Shown here piece by piece: positions 13,945 through 22,992 of a stretch of 64,000 bases of DNA (the stretch's first letter is position 1; each line of letters starts with the position of its first letter). This DNA is from Chryseobacterium sp. 52. Its GTDB lineage: Bacteria; Bacteroidota; Bacteroidia; Flavobacteriales; Weeksellaceae. The translations under genes were made by a program, and so were the position numbers. The DNA lies in NCBI RefSeq assembly GCF_002754245.1, contig NZ_PEEX01000001.1, positions 682,001 to 746,000 of the forward strand, read 5' to 3'. Below the pieces are notes generated by a model. That model was not told where the DNA came from. It worked only from the letters and a program-made list of their open reading frames with translations, and did not search any database.

Positions 13945-16818
13945 TTACAGTTTTAAATCATAGGTAAAAGCCAAATAATATAAACCTCCGATCTCTGGTC
14001 CTGCAGCATACTGGAGGTATCGGCGGTTCAGTAAATTTGTTGCTCCAATTTTAACGCTTGCTTTTATTTCCGGAATTCTCCATGTAGCCTGTGCATCAAT
14101 GGTATAGTAGGCCGGAATATTTCCTGAAGCCAATGGACTTTCCCATAGAAAACTGTCCTGCCATCTTGCCGCAACAGTAAATCCAATGTTTTTGATGATT
14201 TCTCTGTTTCCCACACTTAGGTTAACCGCCCATTTTGGGGTATTAAAAGCTGTAATAAAGAGGTCTGACGTATTGGTTGAAAGAAGATCATTATACGACA
14301 CGTTGACATTCACATTATAGTTTTTTACCAGATTATAACGGATTCCCAATGATGTCCCCAAGCTCTTGTAGACCGTATTGCTGTTGGTATATACCCTGTA
14401 TCGATCCTGCTTGGTCCTGTCGAGCATAGCCAGCACAGCATGATCACTTCCTATGTTTGCATTTTTGGGTACGGCAACTTCTACCTGCCCGAGAAAACCT
14501 TCATAGACATTATAGTAAAAATCCCAGTCAATGACCAGTCTGCTGTTAAATAAAGCTGATTTATAACCTATTTCAAAAGAGTTCACCTTTTCAGGCTGTA
14601 ATTTTGGCAGATTGGCAGCGGTTAAAAGGTTTCTGTTTTTCAAAGCTGCCTGGTTCTGGGTTTCTCCCCCATCTACATCCCTATTGACCGCAGCAGTGAA
14701 CTGATCAATAGAAGCCAGCGTATATGAGTTTTCAAGATAACCCAACCCGTCATTTGCTTTTGAAAGGCCACCTACTCTTCTCACATTTCCATTATTCACA
14801 AATGACAAGGCTTCAAATAAAGAGGGAAAGCGATAACCGTTTTGAAAAGAAACCCGGAAATTGTGCTGGTTCACCGGAGAATAGACAAGACTTATCCTTG
14901 GATTGAGCTTTGTTTCAAATTCAGGATTTCTGTCGGCACGCAATGCCAGATTCAATTTTAATTTATCATCAAAAAAGAGCTTGGTAAGCTGGACAAATGC
15001 CCCATACTTCTGGTAAATTACATTGTTCCCAAAAGTACCGTCAGGCAGAGGAATATTTCTATCGCTGACCGGCCTTTCGAAATCAACAAAATTGTTTCCG
15101 TCAGGCGTTATGCTGTAAAGGCGATAATCTGCTCCGGCAAGAAGGTTGAATACTTTTACAAACCGGGTGAAATCATAAGTAATTTCTCCCTGATAAAATC
15201 GGGATTTCTGTTCTAGCTTTGCGCCTCCGGTAGCAGGAGCTCCCACAATTCCTGAATTGGCAGAATCCCAGTTATTAATGCCTGTGATTGTGTTTTTTAA
15301 CTGCTGAAAGGCTGCTGTCCCTGGAATAACCCTGTTTTTATCAGCCTCCTGCCGGGCAAAAACAAAAGCATCGTTCAGATTGACCCCTGAGTTAAGCCTA
15401 TCCTGTAAAACTGTCTGAAAAATATTCTTCCAGTTAGTGTTGGAAAGGTTGGTAAGATCCAGATTATCAGCTAAAGGCTTAAGATTATAAGAGTCTCCGG
15501 TATTCTCTATGGACATATACGCCCTGAATGTCAATTCTTTACCTGTAAGCTCTACTTTATGATTCTGAACGGTTGCATTCTGAAGACGGATCTTGTTTCC
15601 TCTCTGAAAGGTTCCGTCCAATAACCCGTAACGGTAGACATAGGAGGTTTTCCACTGATCGCCAAAGCGGTAGTACAGCCCGGCATCAAATTTCACATTT
15701 TTGACTTCAGGACTTATCAGATCTTTTTCATAGTAGCCCGTCCTTGAAACATTGAAGGTAGTGGGCTTTCCGTTATAATTGACTTTTACAGAAGTTCTGT
15801 TATTTCGTTCGTCTCCGTATTTGTTCCAAAGATCTTCGGCGGGATTGCTGGTAAGAGAAAAATTAGGATTGGCAGTGATGAGTGAATTGGGATTCTGGTC
15901 TGTACGGTTGTCTGAGATCCAGTCGACCCCACTGAAATAAGAGCCATTGACTTTTATAGCCAGGTTTTTATTAAGAACTTTTGCAATTCTAAATGCGCTT
16001 TCTCCCAAAGCAGCCGTTTTATGATTCACATTGTCCACATGATTCACGCCGCCTCTGAAATAAAGACTTACTCCTTCTGAAGTAAAGGGATCTTTTGTCT
16101 GAAGGCTTGCCAGTCCGTTGACTGCGTTCATTCCATATAAAGCAGAAGCGGCTCCGGGTGTAATTTCCATCGACTGGATATCCAACTCTGTAGGGCCAAT
16201 TGCATTTCCCAGTGGGACTCCAAGTGTTGCAGACTGTACATCTACCCCATCTACCAGCTGCATAAAGCGGAAATTATTCGGGGAATTGAATCCACGGGAG
16301 TTGGGAACTTTTAAGGTAAGACTTGAGGTTAAAAGCTGCATTCCTTTCACATTTTCCAATGTTTCATAGAATGAGGCTGCCGGACTTTCCCGTATTGTTT
16401 TAATATCAATTTTTTCGATAGCAATCGGTGATCTCAGTATTTTTTCGGGAACACGGGAAGCTGAAATTACCACTTCGTTAATGATGGTGTTCTGAGGATT
16501 TAGCTCTATGGCTATTTTACTGGACAGAGAAAGTATTTCGGCTGTATGGCTGGCGAATCCTTCTTTGGAAATCACGATTCTGAAAGGTATTTTTACTCTG
16601 GTTCTCAAATTAAAGTTTCCTTCCTGATCGGTTGTCGCAATATCCTGAGTTTTTTCTATCTGAATCTGCGCTCCGGCAATTCCTTTCTGAGTATCTGTAT
16701 GTTTTATGATTCCGCTTACTTCAATAAGCTGCTGTGCCTGAGCCAGACCGGAGAATAAAAGGACATATAATAAAACTTGTATTTTCTGTTTAAAAAATTT
16801 CTGATGTAAGGATTTCAC
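13945..16818 (-). CDS. TonB-dependent outer-membrane receptor of the sulfur operon
   Basis: 957 residues. A signal peptide ends at about residue 28 (GLAQAQQ). A CarboxypepD_reg-like beta-sandwich domain (about 32-115), a plug domain (about 120-240, with SRGFNSPNNFRFMQLVDGV) and a 22-strand barrel ending in an aromatic/hydrophobic C-terminus (YYLAFTYDLKL) follow. The protein takes up a substrate across the outer membrane with energy from TonB-ExbBD. Its place inside the cysteine operon, between cysI and the TauE fusion, suggests a sulfur compound as substrate; sequence alone does not say which. Several asparagine-rich loops suggest a large ligand-binding surface. No SusD partner is present. 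Confidence 0.9.
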   Translation of the reverse strand: MKSLHQKFFKQKIQVLLYVLLFSGLAQAQQLIEVSGIIKHTDTQKGIAGAQIQIEKTQDIATTDQEGNFNLRTRVKIPFRIVISKEGFASHTAEILSLSSKIAIELNPQNTIINEVVISASRVPEKILRSPIAIEKIDIKTIRESPAASFYETLENVKGMQLLTSSLTLKVPNSRGFNSPNNFRFMQLVDGVDVQSATLGVPLGNAIGPTELDIQSMEITPGAASALYGMNAVNGLASLQTKDPFTSEGVSLYFRGGVNHVDNVNHKTAALGESAFRIAKVLNKNLAIKVNGSYFSGVDWISDNRTDQNPNSLITANPNFSLTSNPAEDLWNKYGDERNNRTSVKVNYNGKPTTFNVSRTGYYEKDLISPEVKNVKFDAGLYYRFGDQWKTSYVYRYGLLDGTFQRGNKIRLQNATVQNHKVELTGKELTFRAYMSIENTGDSYNLKPLADNLDLTNLSNTNWKNIFQTVLQDRLNSGVNLNDAFVFARQEADKNRVIPGTAAFQQLKNTITGINNWDSANSGIVGAPATGGAKLEQKSRFYQGEITYDFTRFVKVFNLLAGADYRLYSITPDGNNFVDFERPVSDRNIPLPDGTFGNNVIYQKYGAFVQLTKLFFDDKLKLNLALRADRNPEFETKLNPRISLVYSPVNQHNFRVSFQNGYRFPSLFEALSFVNNGNVRRVGGLSKANDGLGYLENSYTLASIDQFTAAVNRDVDGGETQNQAALKNRNLLTAANLPKLQPEKVNSFEIGYKSALFNSRLVIDWDFYYNVYEGFLGQVEVAVPKNANIGSDHAVLAMLDRTKQDRYRVYTNSNTVYKSLGTSLGIRYNLVKNYNVNVNVSYNDLLSTNTSDLFITAFNTPKWAVNLSVGNREIIKNIGFTVAARWQDSFLWESPLASGNIPAYYTIDAQATWRIPEIKASVKIGATNLLNRRYLQYAAGPEIGGLYYLAFTYDLKL

Positions 16819-16848
16819 GGGTATAAAATTTTAGGATTAATGAATGAT

Positions 16849-16950
16849 TTATGCGTCGTCAATTAATGAACAGCACATACACATTCGGGTTCCTAAAAGT
16901 TGATAGTAATTTTTTTTGGCTTTTTTCTGCCAGTCAGGAATATGGATCAT
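16849..16950 (-). CDS. 33-aa Cys-rich mini-ORF, candidate cysteine-responsive leader peptide
   Basis: ATG at 16950 is four bases after the cysI stop, and the frame ends 30 bases before the TonB receptor start. The peptide is basic, and near its end runs GTRMCMCCSLIDDA, with three Cys codons in four positions. It overlaps no other gene. Cys-rich short ORFs before sulfur genes are known as cysteine-responsive attenuators in mycobacteria; here the same logic would let cysteine supply control the downstream receptor and TauE fusion. I see no classical terminator hairpin between its stop and the receptor start, so control by coupling or mRNA decay would be more likely. It could also be a chance ORF. 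Confidence 0.45.
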   Translation of the reverse strand: MIHIPDWQKKAKKNYYQLLGTRMCMCCSLIDDA

Positions 16951-16954
16951 ATTT

Positions 16955-18628
16955 TTATGGTATGGTTTGTAAATAACGATAGGAGAAATCACCAAATGTT
17001 TCTTCTCCGGTCTTTTCTTTTGAATAGATTCCGAAAAGCTCATCAAGGGTTTCAAGAATTTCTTCTTCCCCAATGTTTTCTTTAAATTTTGTATTGAGAC
17101 GCATTCCCAATCGGTCACCGCCTATATGAAGATTATATTTTCCATAGGCCGTACCTACAAATCCAATCTCGGCATTGGGAGATCTTCCGCAACCATTGGG
17201 ACATCCGGTCATTCTGATGGTAATATCTTCGTTTTGCAGTCCGTATTTTTCAAGAACAGGCTCTATTTTTGTGACCAGATCCGGCAAATATCGCTGGCCT
17301 TCTGCCAAAGCCAATGAGCAGGTATTTAAGGCTACACAGGCTACAGAATTTTTACGCAGAGCGCTTGCCTCATCCGTATAACTGGAAATTCCATGCGCTT
17401 TAAGAAGGTTCTCAATCTCAGATTTATGCTCTTCCCGAATATCGGACAGAATAAGATTTTGGTTGCTGGTGAACCGGAAGTTCACTTTTCCCGTTTCTGC
17501 AATTTTTAACAACCCTGATTTTAAAGGATAATCTTCTGTATCAAGGATTCTTCCATGTTCTACAAATACGGTGTAAAACCATTTTCCTTCATAATTCTGA
17601 GTCCAGCCGTAACGGTCTTTTCTCTGTTCAAATTTGAATTCACGGGCAGGTTCAAAGCTAAAGCCACATCTTTTTTCAACTTCTTCTCTATAGCCTTCGA
17701 TACCCAGTTTGTCTATTGTATATTTTAATCTCGATAATTTTCTGTCGCTTCTGTTCCCGAAATCACGTTGTACAGTGATTATTTCATACACCGCTTTCAA
17801 AACTTTTTCTTCGGTGTCTACAAAACCTAAAATAGATGCCAGACGCGCGTAGGTCGCTTCATTTCCATGAGTTGCACCCATTCCGCCACCTGCCGCAATA
17901 TTATAACCGACAATTTTATCCTCTTCAACAACAGCAATTAAAGCGATATCATTGATGAAAACATCTACATCATTATTGGGAGGAATTGCAATTCCGATTT
18001 TCAGTTTTCTTGGCAGATATCTGTCCTGATACAAAGGATCTTCTTCTGTTTTTCTGTCAATAACCAGTTCATCATCAATCCAAAGATCATAGTACGATTT
18101 GGTTTTTGGAAGACACATTTCACTGATCTTTCCTGCCAGCTCATACACTTCCTGATGTACGGGAGATTCGGAAGGATTTGAAGTACAGGTTACATTCCTG
18201 TTCACATCACCACAGGCTGCAATAGAATCCAGGTGCTGCAAATTGAATTGCTGAATGGTAGGTCTTACATGAGATTTTAAAATCCCGTGAAGCTGAATCG
18301 TCTGTCTGGTTGTGACTTTAATGACTCCGGTGGAATGATTTTGTGCAATTTCATGAAGACCAGCCCATTGTTCAGAACTTAAAAAACCTCCCGGAAGCCT
18401 TAGCCTGATCATGTAAGAATACAGCCATTCCAGTTTTTTCGCGACTCTTTCTTCACGCCTGTCTCTGTCATCCTGCTGGTACATTCCATGGAACTTAATG
18501 AGGGTTTGGTCATCTTCTCTGATGGCTCCGGTAAAATCGTCCAAAAGGCTTTCTTTTAAAGTTCCTCTGAGCCCGTTGCTTCCGGTTTTGATCCTTTCTA
18601 CCGGGGAAAGGTTATTCTTGTCTGTCAT
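16955..18628 (-). CDS. cysI: sulfite reductase hemoprotein subunit (CysI-type)
   Basis: 557 residues, standard for the family. The enzyme reduces sulfite to sulfide with six electrons on coupled siroheme and a 4Fe-4S cluster. The cluster ligands are seen as ACVALNTC (Cys-x5-Cys, about 430-437) and TGCPNGCGRSPNAE (Cys-x3-Cys, about 475-488); siroheme-binding Arg/Lys residues are likely in KVTTRQTIQLHG (about 103-114). The CPNGC motif and N-terminal ferredoxin-like repeats fit a sulfite rather than a nitrite reductase, in line with the adjacent cysJ. Twenty bases separate it from cysJ. Confidence 0.93.
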   Translation of the reverse strand: MTDKNNLSPVERIKTGSNGLRGTLKESLLDDFTGAIREDDQTLIKFHGMYQQDDRDRREERVAKKLEWLYSYMIRLRLPGGFLSSEQWAGLHEIAQNHSTGVIKVTTRQTIQLHGILKSHVRPTIQQFNLQHLDSIAACGDVNRNVTCTSNPSESPVHQEVYELAGKISEMCLPKTKSYYDLWIDDELVIDRKTEEDPLYQDRYLPRKLKIGIAIPPNNDVDVFINDIALIAVVEEDKIVGYNIAAGGGMGATHGNEATYARLASILGFVDTEEKVLKAVYEIITVQRDFGNRSDRKLSRLKYTIDKLGIEGYREEVEKRCGFSFEPAREFKFEQRKDRYGWTQNYEGKWFYTVFVEHGRILDTEDYPLKSGLLKIAETGKVNFRFTSNQNLILSDIREEHKSEIENLLKAHGISSYTDEASALRKNSVACVALNTCSLALAEGQRYLPDLVTKIEPVLEKYGLQNEDITIRMTGCPNGCGRSPNAEIGFVGTAYGKYNLHIGGDRLGMRLNTKFKENIGEEEILETLDELFGIYSKEKTGEETFGDFSYRYLQTIP

Positions 18629-18647
18629 TACTTTATCCTTTTATGAT

Positions 18648-20363
18648 TTAATACACATCTTTAACATATCTTCCGTTGAGTTCCAATTCTTCAAGATAGA
18701 TTTGGGCCTCTTCCGGACTGTGGTTTCCTTTATCCTGAATAATGTTCAGAATGGTTGTCTCAACATCTTTACTCATTGGTTCTTTGGCTCCGCAGATATA
18801 AAGTGACGCTCCTCCTTCCAGCCAGTGGTACACTTCCTGTGCTTTCTGTTCCAGTCTGTGCTGCACATATATTTTTTCGGCTGTATCTCTTGAAAATGCA
18901 AGATCCAGATGCGTCAACGTCCCTGTTTTCAGAAAATCCTGAATTTCTGCCTGATACAGGAAATCTGAAACGAAATTCCGGTCTCCGAAAAAGAGCCAGT
19001 TTCGGCCTTCTGCTCCAATAGCATCCCGTTCGTAGAGAAATGACCTGAAAGGCGCAATCCCTGTTCCCGGACCAATCATAATAATATCTTTCTCCTGCCT
19101 GGGCAGTCTGAAATGTTTGGCTTCCTGAATATAAAATTCAAGGTTTTCACCTTCATTAAATTCTGCCAGGAAAGCGCTGCACAGTCCGTTCTGTTTTTTA
19201 TCATTGATGAAAAATTCAGATTTCGCGACGGTAATGTGAATTTCAGTATCGCCGTGAGCTTCCAACGATGAAGAGATGGAGTATAAACGCGGCGACTGGC
19301 CTGTTAAAACGGCAATTACCTCCTCGAATTCAGCCGCATTTTTTACCGGATATATCCTCAGCAGATCGAGAAGGCTCAGCCGTACCTCCGGAATATGGTG
19401 GTTTGTAATCTGTGCATATTGAGCAACTGTTGTTTTAAGCAGATAACTGATATTAAGATGTTTGTACAGTAAATCTTCTGCTGTAGCCGTTATTTTTGAG
19501 GTTTTAACTGACCGTTGAGGATCAATTCCTGTCAGACTTATGATTTCTTCCACCTCCTGTTTCGGGTTCAGGGCTATAACTCCCAATGCATCGCCAGGCT
19601 TGTACACAAGTGGTTCTTCTGTTTCTATTTCTATATGGTAGGTTTCTTTGTCTGAACCCATATCATTCAGGTTAATGATGGTCGAAATCTTTCCCTGGTA
19701 TTTTTTTCTTCCAGTTGAAACTTTTGGTACGACATAACTCTTCTGGCTTTGTTCTGCTGTTGTATAGACCCTATCCAGAATATGTTCAGCCCAGCTATGA
19801 GATTCCTGCTCATAATCAACATCACATTTTTTTAAAGGAATAATTCGTTCCGCTCCCAAGACTTCAAAACGGGAGTCTATATCTTCTCCTGTTTTACAGA
19901 ACAGCGGATAACTGCTGTCTCCTAAAGCAAGGACCCCAAACTTCAGGGTATTGAGGTTCAAATCATTTTCATGAATATGATCATAAAATTTCTTCGCAAG
20001 AACCGGGGGATCGCCTTCTCCCTGTGTGCTGATAATGACGAAGAAAAAGTCTTCTTTAGCAAGGTCTTTAGGTTTATATTGAGAAAGATCGGCCAGCTTT
20101 ACCTGAATTCCTTTTTTCTTAATAATTCCCGCCAGTTCTACAGCCAGTTTTTTGCTGTTTCCAGTTTCAGTTCCGTAAGCAAGAGTAATTTTCTTTGAAG
20201 CAACAGGATGGGTATTGGCTTCGGGAGAAAGTATCTGTGGTACCGCTCCGGATAATCCGGCAATTCCTGCCAGAAAACCGCTGGCCCAGACGGCTTCATC
20301 TCTTGAAAAACCGCCTGATATTTCTTTTAAGGCATTTAATTTATTTTCAGACAGCATATTCAA
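18648..20363 (-). CDS. cysJ: sulfite reductase flavoprotein subunit (CysJ-type)
   Basis: 571 residues. A flavodoxin domain comes first (LAYGTETGNSKKLA near 61-74 for FMN), then an FAD-binding domain with RLYSISSS (about 353-360), then an NADPH-binding domain with GPGTGIAPFRSFL (about 431-443) and a C-terminal VKDVY, as in the diflavin reductases. It passes electrons from NADPH to the CysI hemoprotein. It starts inside the last codons of cobA (17-base overlap), which supports translational coupling; a second Met two codons on is an equally possible start. Confidence 0.93.
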   Translation of the reverse strand: MNMLSENKLNALKEISGGFSRDEAVWASGFLAGIAGLSGAVPQILSPEANTHPVASKKITLAYGTETGNSKKLAVELAGIIKKKGIQVKLADLSQYKPKDLAKEDFFFVIISTQGEGDPPVLAKKFYDHIHENDLNLNTLKFGVLALGDSSYPLFCKTGEDIDSRFEVLGAERIIPLKKCDVDYEQESHSWAEHILDRVYTTAEQSQKSYVVPKVSTGRKKYQGKISTIINLNDMGSDKETYHIEIETEEPLVYKPGDALGVIALNPKQEVEEIISLTGIDPQRSVKTSKITATAEDLLYKHLNISYLLKTTVAQYAQITNHHIPEVRLSLLDLLRIYPVKNAAEFEEVIAVLTGQSPRLYSISSSLEAHGDTEIHITVAKSEFFINDKKQNGLCSAFLAEFNEGENLEFYIQEAKHFRLPRQEKDIIMIGPGTGIAPFRSFLYERDAIGAEGRNWLFFGDRNFVSDFLYQAEIQDFLKTGTLTHLDLAFSRDTAEKIYVQHRLEQKAQEVYHWLEGGASLYICGAKEPMSKDVETTILNIIQDKGNHSPEEAQIYLEELELNGRYVKDVY

Positions 20364-21192
20364 ATAGGTTTTGGGGAGTTGATACTAAGCTTCCATTGGT
20401 TACGGACTTGAAATAGATCCCTTCCTGTATAGGTGTTTCCAACCACGAAAATTCTTCGTGCAGATGAACTACTTTTCCTACCACCACCAGTGACGGAGAT
20501 ACGAATTCCTTATTCTGAAATTTTTTATGAAAATCTTCCAGAGAAGAAGTATACACTTTCTGATAGGGTGTTGTCGCCTGTTCAATGACGGCAATCTTTT
20601 TATCATCAGTTTTGCCCAATGCTAAAAATTTATCTACTAGACCGTTCAGATTTCCTTTAGACATATAAAATACAAGGGTATCTTCAGAATTTCCGAGTTC
20701 TTTCCAATATTCATCGCTGAGAATTTCGGTTTTGTAATAGGTCAGAAAACGGACAGATGTTGCATATCCTCTTGCTGTTAAAGGCATTCCTGCATAGGCA
20801 GCGGCACCTGAAGCGGCCGTAATTCCCGGTATAATTTCAAAGGTAATATTGTACTGTTTTAAAGCTTTCAATTCATCTAAAACATTTGAGAAAAAGGAGA
20901 TATCTCCCCCTTTAAGCCTAACCACTTTCTTACCTTGAGAAGCATGCTGTATGATTAAACTGTCGATATGTGACTGTGGTGTAGAGGCATTTTTACTGCA
21001 TTCTTTACCAACATATACAATTTCGGTCTTCTTATTCGCGTAACGGTCTATTATTTCAGGACTTACAAGACGGTCACATAAGATAATATCAGCTGCTGCA
21101 ATAGCTTTAACAGCCTTAACTGTAATCAAATCAGGGTCGCCGGGCCCTGCACCGACAAGATAAACCTGTGGCGTACTATTATTTTTGCTCAT
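20347..21192 (-). CDS. cobA: uroporphyrinogen-III C-methyltransferase
   Basis: 281 residues. The enzyme methylates uroporphyrinogen III at C2 and C7 with S-adenosylmethionine to make precorrin-2. VYLVGAGPGDPDLITVKAV at the N-terminus is the SAM-binding loop of the tetrapyrrole methylase fold; KGGDISFFSN and PGITAASGAAAYAGMPLT are family signatures. It supplies siroheme precursors for CysI, with later steps by the CysG-like domain at the end of the operon. A tail of ~35 residues runs beyond the usual end and overlaps cysJ. Confidence 0.93.
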   Translation of the reverse strand: MSKNNSTPQVYLVGAGPGDPDLITVKAVKAIAAADIILCDRLVSPEIIDRYANKKTEIVYVGKECSKNASTPQSHIDSLIIQHASQGKKVVRLKGGDISFFSNVLDELKALKQYNITFEIIPGITAASGAAAYAGMPLTARGYATSVRFLTYYKTEILSDEYWKELGNSEDTLVFYMSKGNLNGLVDKFLALGKTDDKKIAVIEQATTPYQKVYTSSLEDFHKKFQNKEFVSPSLVVVGKVVHLHEEFSWLETPIQEGIYFKSVTNGSLVSTPQNLFEYAV

Positions 21193-21216
21193 TGTAAATT
21201 TTCTTATTTGTGAGGT

Positions 21217-22128
21217 CTAGAACAGTCCTTCGACGGACAGATATCTTTCACCCGTGTCATAATTTATTGTCAGTATTGTAGATCCTGCCGGAATTTCGGA
21301 AAGTTTTTTTGCTACCGCGGCTATTGCTGCTCCTGTGGAAATTCCAACGAAAAGGCCTTCTTTTTTGGCTGCTTCTTTGGTATATTCAAAGGCTTCCTCT
21401 TTATTGATCTGAACAATTTCATCAAGAATCCCGGTATCAAGGATGGACGGAATAAATCCTGCTCCCAGACCCTGCAAAGGATGCGGCGCTGGTGACCCTC
21501 CACTAAGCACAGGAGAAAGTTCGGGTTCCACGGCAATTACTTTAATGTTAGGAAATTTCTGTTTCAATACCTGAGCAATACCCGTGATGTGTCCTCCGGT
21601 TCCTACGCCTGTAATCAGGTAATCCAATCCTTCAGGGAAGTCTTTTACAATTTCCTGAGCTGTGGTTTCGGTATGTACTTTCACATTAGCAGGATTATCA
21701 AATTGTTTCGGAATCCATGAATTAGGAGTTTCTTTTGCCAGTTCTTCGGCTTTTTCAATGGCTCCTTTCATTCCTTTTTCTCTTGGGGTCAATACAAACT
21801 CTGCTCCGTATGATTCCATAATTTTCCGGCGTTCCAAACTCATACTTTCCGGCATCACGAGAATAAGCTTATAGTTTTTAACAGCTGCAACCAGGGCAAG
21901 TCCAATTCCTGTATTTCCGCTGGTAGGCTCTATAATGACACTGTCTTTGTTCAACAGACCTTTGGCTTCTGCATCTTCAATCATTGACAGGGCAATTCTG
22001 TCTTTGATACTTCCGCCGGGGTTGGCTTTTTCCAGTTTGATCCAAACTTCATGTCCGGGACCAAAAAGCTTATTAATTTTTACGACCGGGGTATTTCCGA
22101 TGGTTTCTAATGTGTTTTGGAACTTCAT
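21217..22128 (-). CDS. cysK: cysteine synthase A (O-acetylserine sulfhydrylase)
   Basis: 303 residues. The pyridoxal-phosphate enzyme joins sulfide with O-acetylserine. [16 protein letters not shown] near 34-49 has the PLP lysine; [11 protein letters not shown] (about 68-78) is the substrate loop; [10 protein letters not shown] (about 176-185) binds the phosphate. Length and motifs are standard. It precedes cobA by 24 bases and follows the acetyltransferase, so both steps of cysteine formation are encoded side by side. Confidence 0.94.
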   Translation of the reverse strand: MKFQNTLETIGNTPVVKINKLFGPGHEVWIKLEKANPGGSIKDRIALSMIEDAEAKGLLNKDSVIIEPTSGNTGIGLALVAAVKNYKLILVMPESMSLERRKIMESYGAEFVLTPREKGMKGAIEKAEELAKETPNSWIPKQFDNPANVKVHTETTAQEIVKDFPEGLDYLITGVGTGGHITGIAQVLKQKFPNIKVIAVEPELSPVLSGGSPAPHPLQGLGAGFIPSILDTGILDEIVQINKEEAFEYTKEAAKKEGLFVGISTGAAIAAVAKKLSEIPAGSTILTINYDTGERYLSVEGLF

Positions 22129-22158
22129 ACCGATTCAATTTTATATTGTTTTTTGTTT

Positions 22159-22989
22159 TTATATCACAAATGTTAAAGATTCCGGAAGGGGTCCGTTATC
22201 TTTTATTTTTATTTCACTTTTATTATAGACCAGAGAGCTGGCAGGAACGTTTTGTGTGATCCAAACATTTCCTCCAATGATACTGTCTCTTCCTATGGTT
22301 GTATTTCCTCCTAAAATGGTTGCTCCGGAATAGATAATGACATGATCTTCAATATTGGGATGCCTTTTTTGATTCGCATTTTCTTTCGAAACATTCAATG
22401 CACCAAGGGTTACCCCCTGATAGATTTTTACATGATTTCCAATAACTGATGTTTCACCGATCACGATTCCTGTTCCATGGTCAATAAAAAAATGGTTTCC
22501 AATGACCGCTCCCGGATGAATGTCTATCCCTGTTCTGCTGTGTGCATATTCTGAGACGACCCGCGGCAGGGTTTTCACTTTTTGGATCCAGAGCTGATGC
22601 GAAATTCTATACACATACGTGGCAAAAAAGCCGGGATATGAAAGAAGAATTTCTTCCAGAGACTCTGTGGCAGGATCAAATTCTAAAATAGATTCGGCAT
22701 CCAGTATCAGTGTCTTGTAAATATCCGGCAATGCAGCAAAGAATTCTTCCTTCTGCTTTTCTGAGAAAACCTCATCTTCCTGTGGCGTTTTAATCAGGTC
22801 AAAAAGAATGGTCTGTAATTCTTTAAACTCTCCATGAAGCTGATTTTCAGTATTGATATGCTGCGGAAGGAACAATACGCTATATAATCTGATCACAAAG
22901 ATTTCCATCTTGGTTTTATCAAAGAAACCATAGGAATTGATCTGCTTTTTTTCAAGGATCTTCTTAATAAAATGATCTGACATTTTCAT
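22159..22989 (-). CDS. cysE: serine O-acetyltransferase (EpsC/CysE type)
   Basis: 276 residues. The C-terminal half is a left-handed beta-helix of hexapeptide repeats: GIDIHPGAVIGNHFFIDHGTGIVIG at about 173-197 with the catalytic Asp-His, then VKIYQGVTLGALN and IIYSGATILGGNT. The N-terminal half is helical and longer than in E. coli CysE, like the plant/EpsC group. The enzyme acetylates serine to O-acetylserine and often binds CysK through its C-terminus; here it ends in VI, fitting the known C-terminal Ile rule. It sits between cysN and cysK. Confidence 0.9.
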   Translation of the reverse strand: MKMSDHFIKKILEKKQINSYGFFDKTKMEIFVIRLYSVLFLPQHINTENQLHGEFKELQTILFDLIKTPQEDEVFSEKQKEEFFAALPDIYKTLILDAESILEFDPATESLEEILLSYPGFFATYVYRISHQLWIQKVKTLPRVVSEYAHSRTGIDIHPGAVIGNHFFIDHGTGIVIGETSVIGNHVKIYQGVTLGALNVSKENANQKRHPNIEDHVIIYSGATILGGNTTIGRDSIIGGNVWITQNVPASSLVYNKSEIKIKDNGPLPESLTFVI

Positions 22990-22992
22990 TTT

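Noticed and set aside
16849..17118. 89-aa version of the Cys-rich mini-ORF
   Set aside because: The first 56 codons overlap the end of cysI out of frame; only the 33-codon part after the cysI stop is kept.
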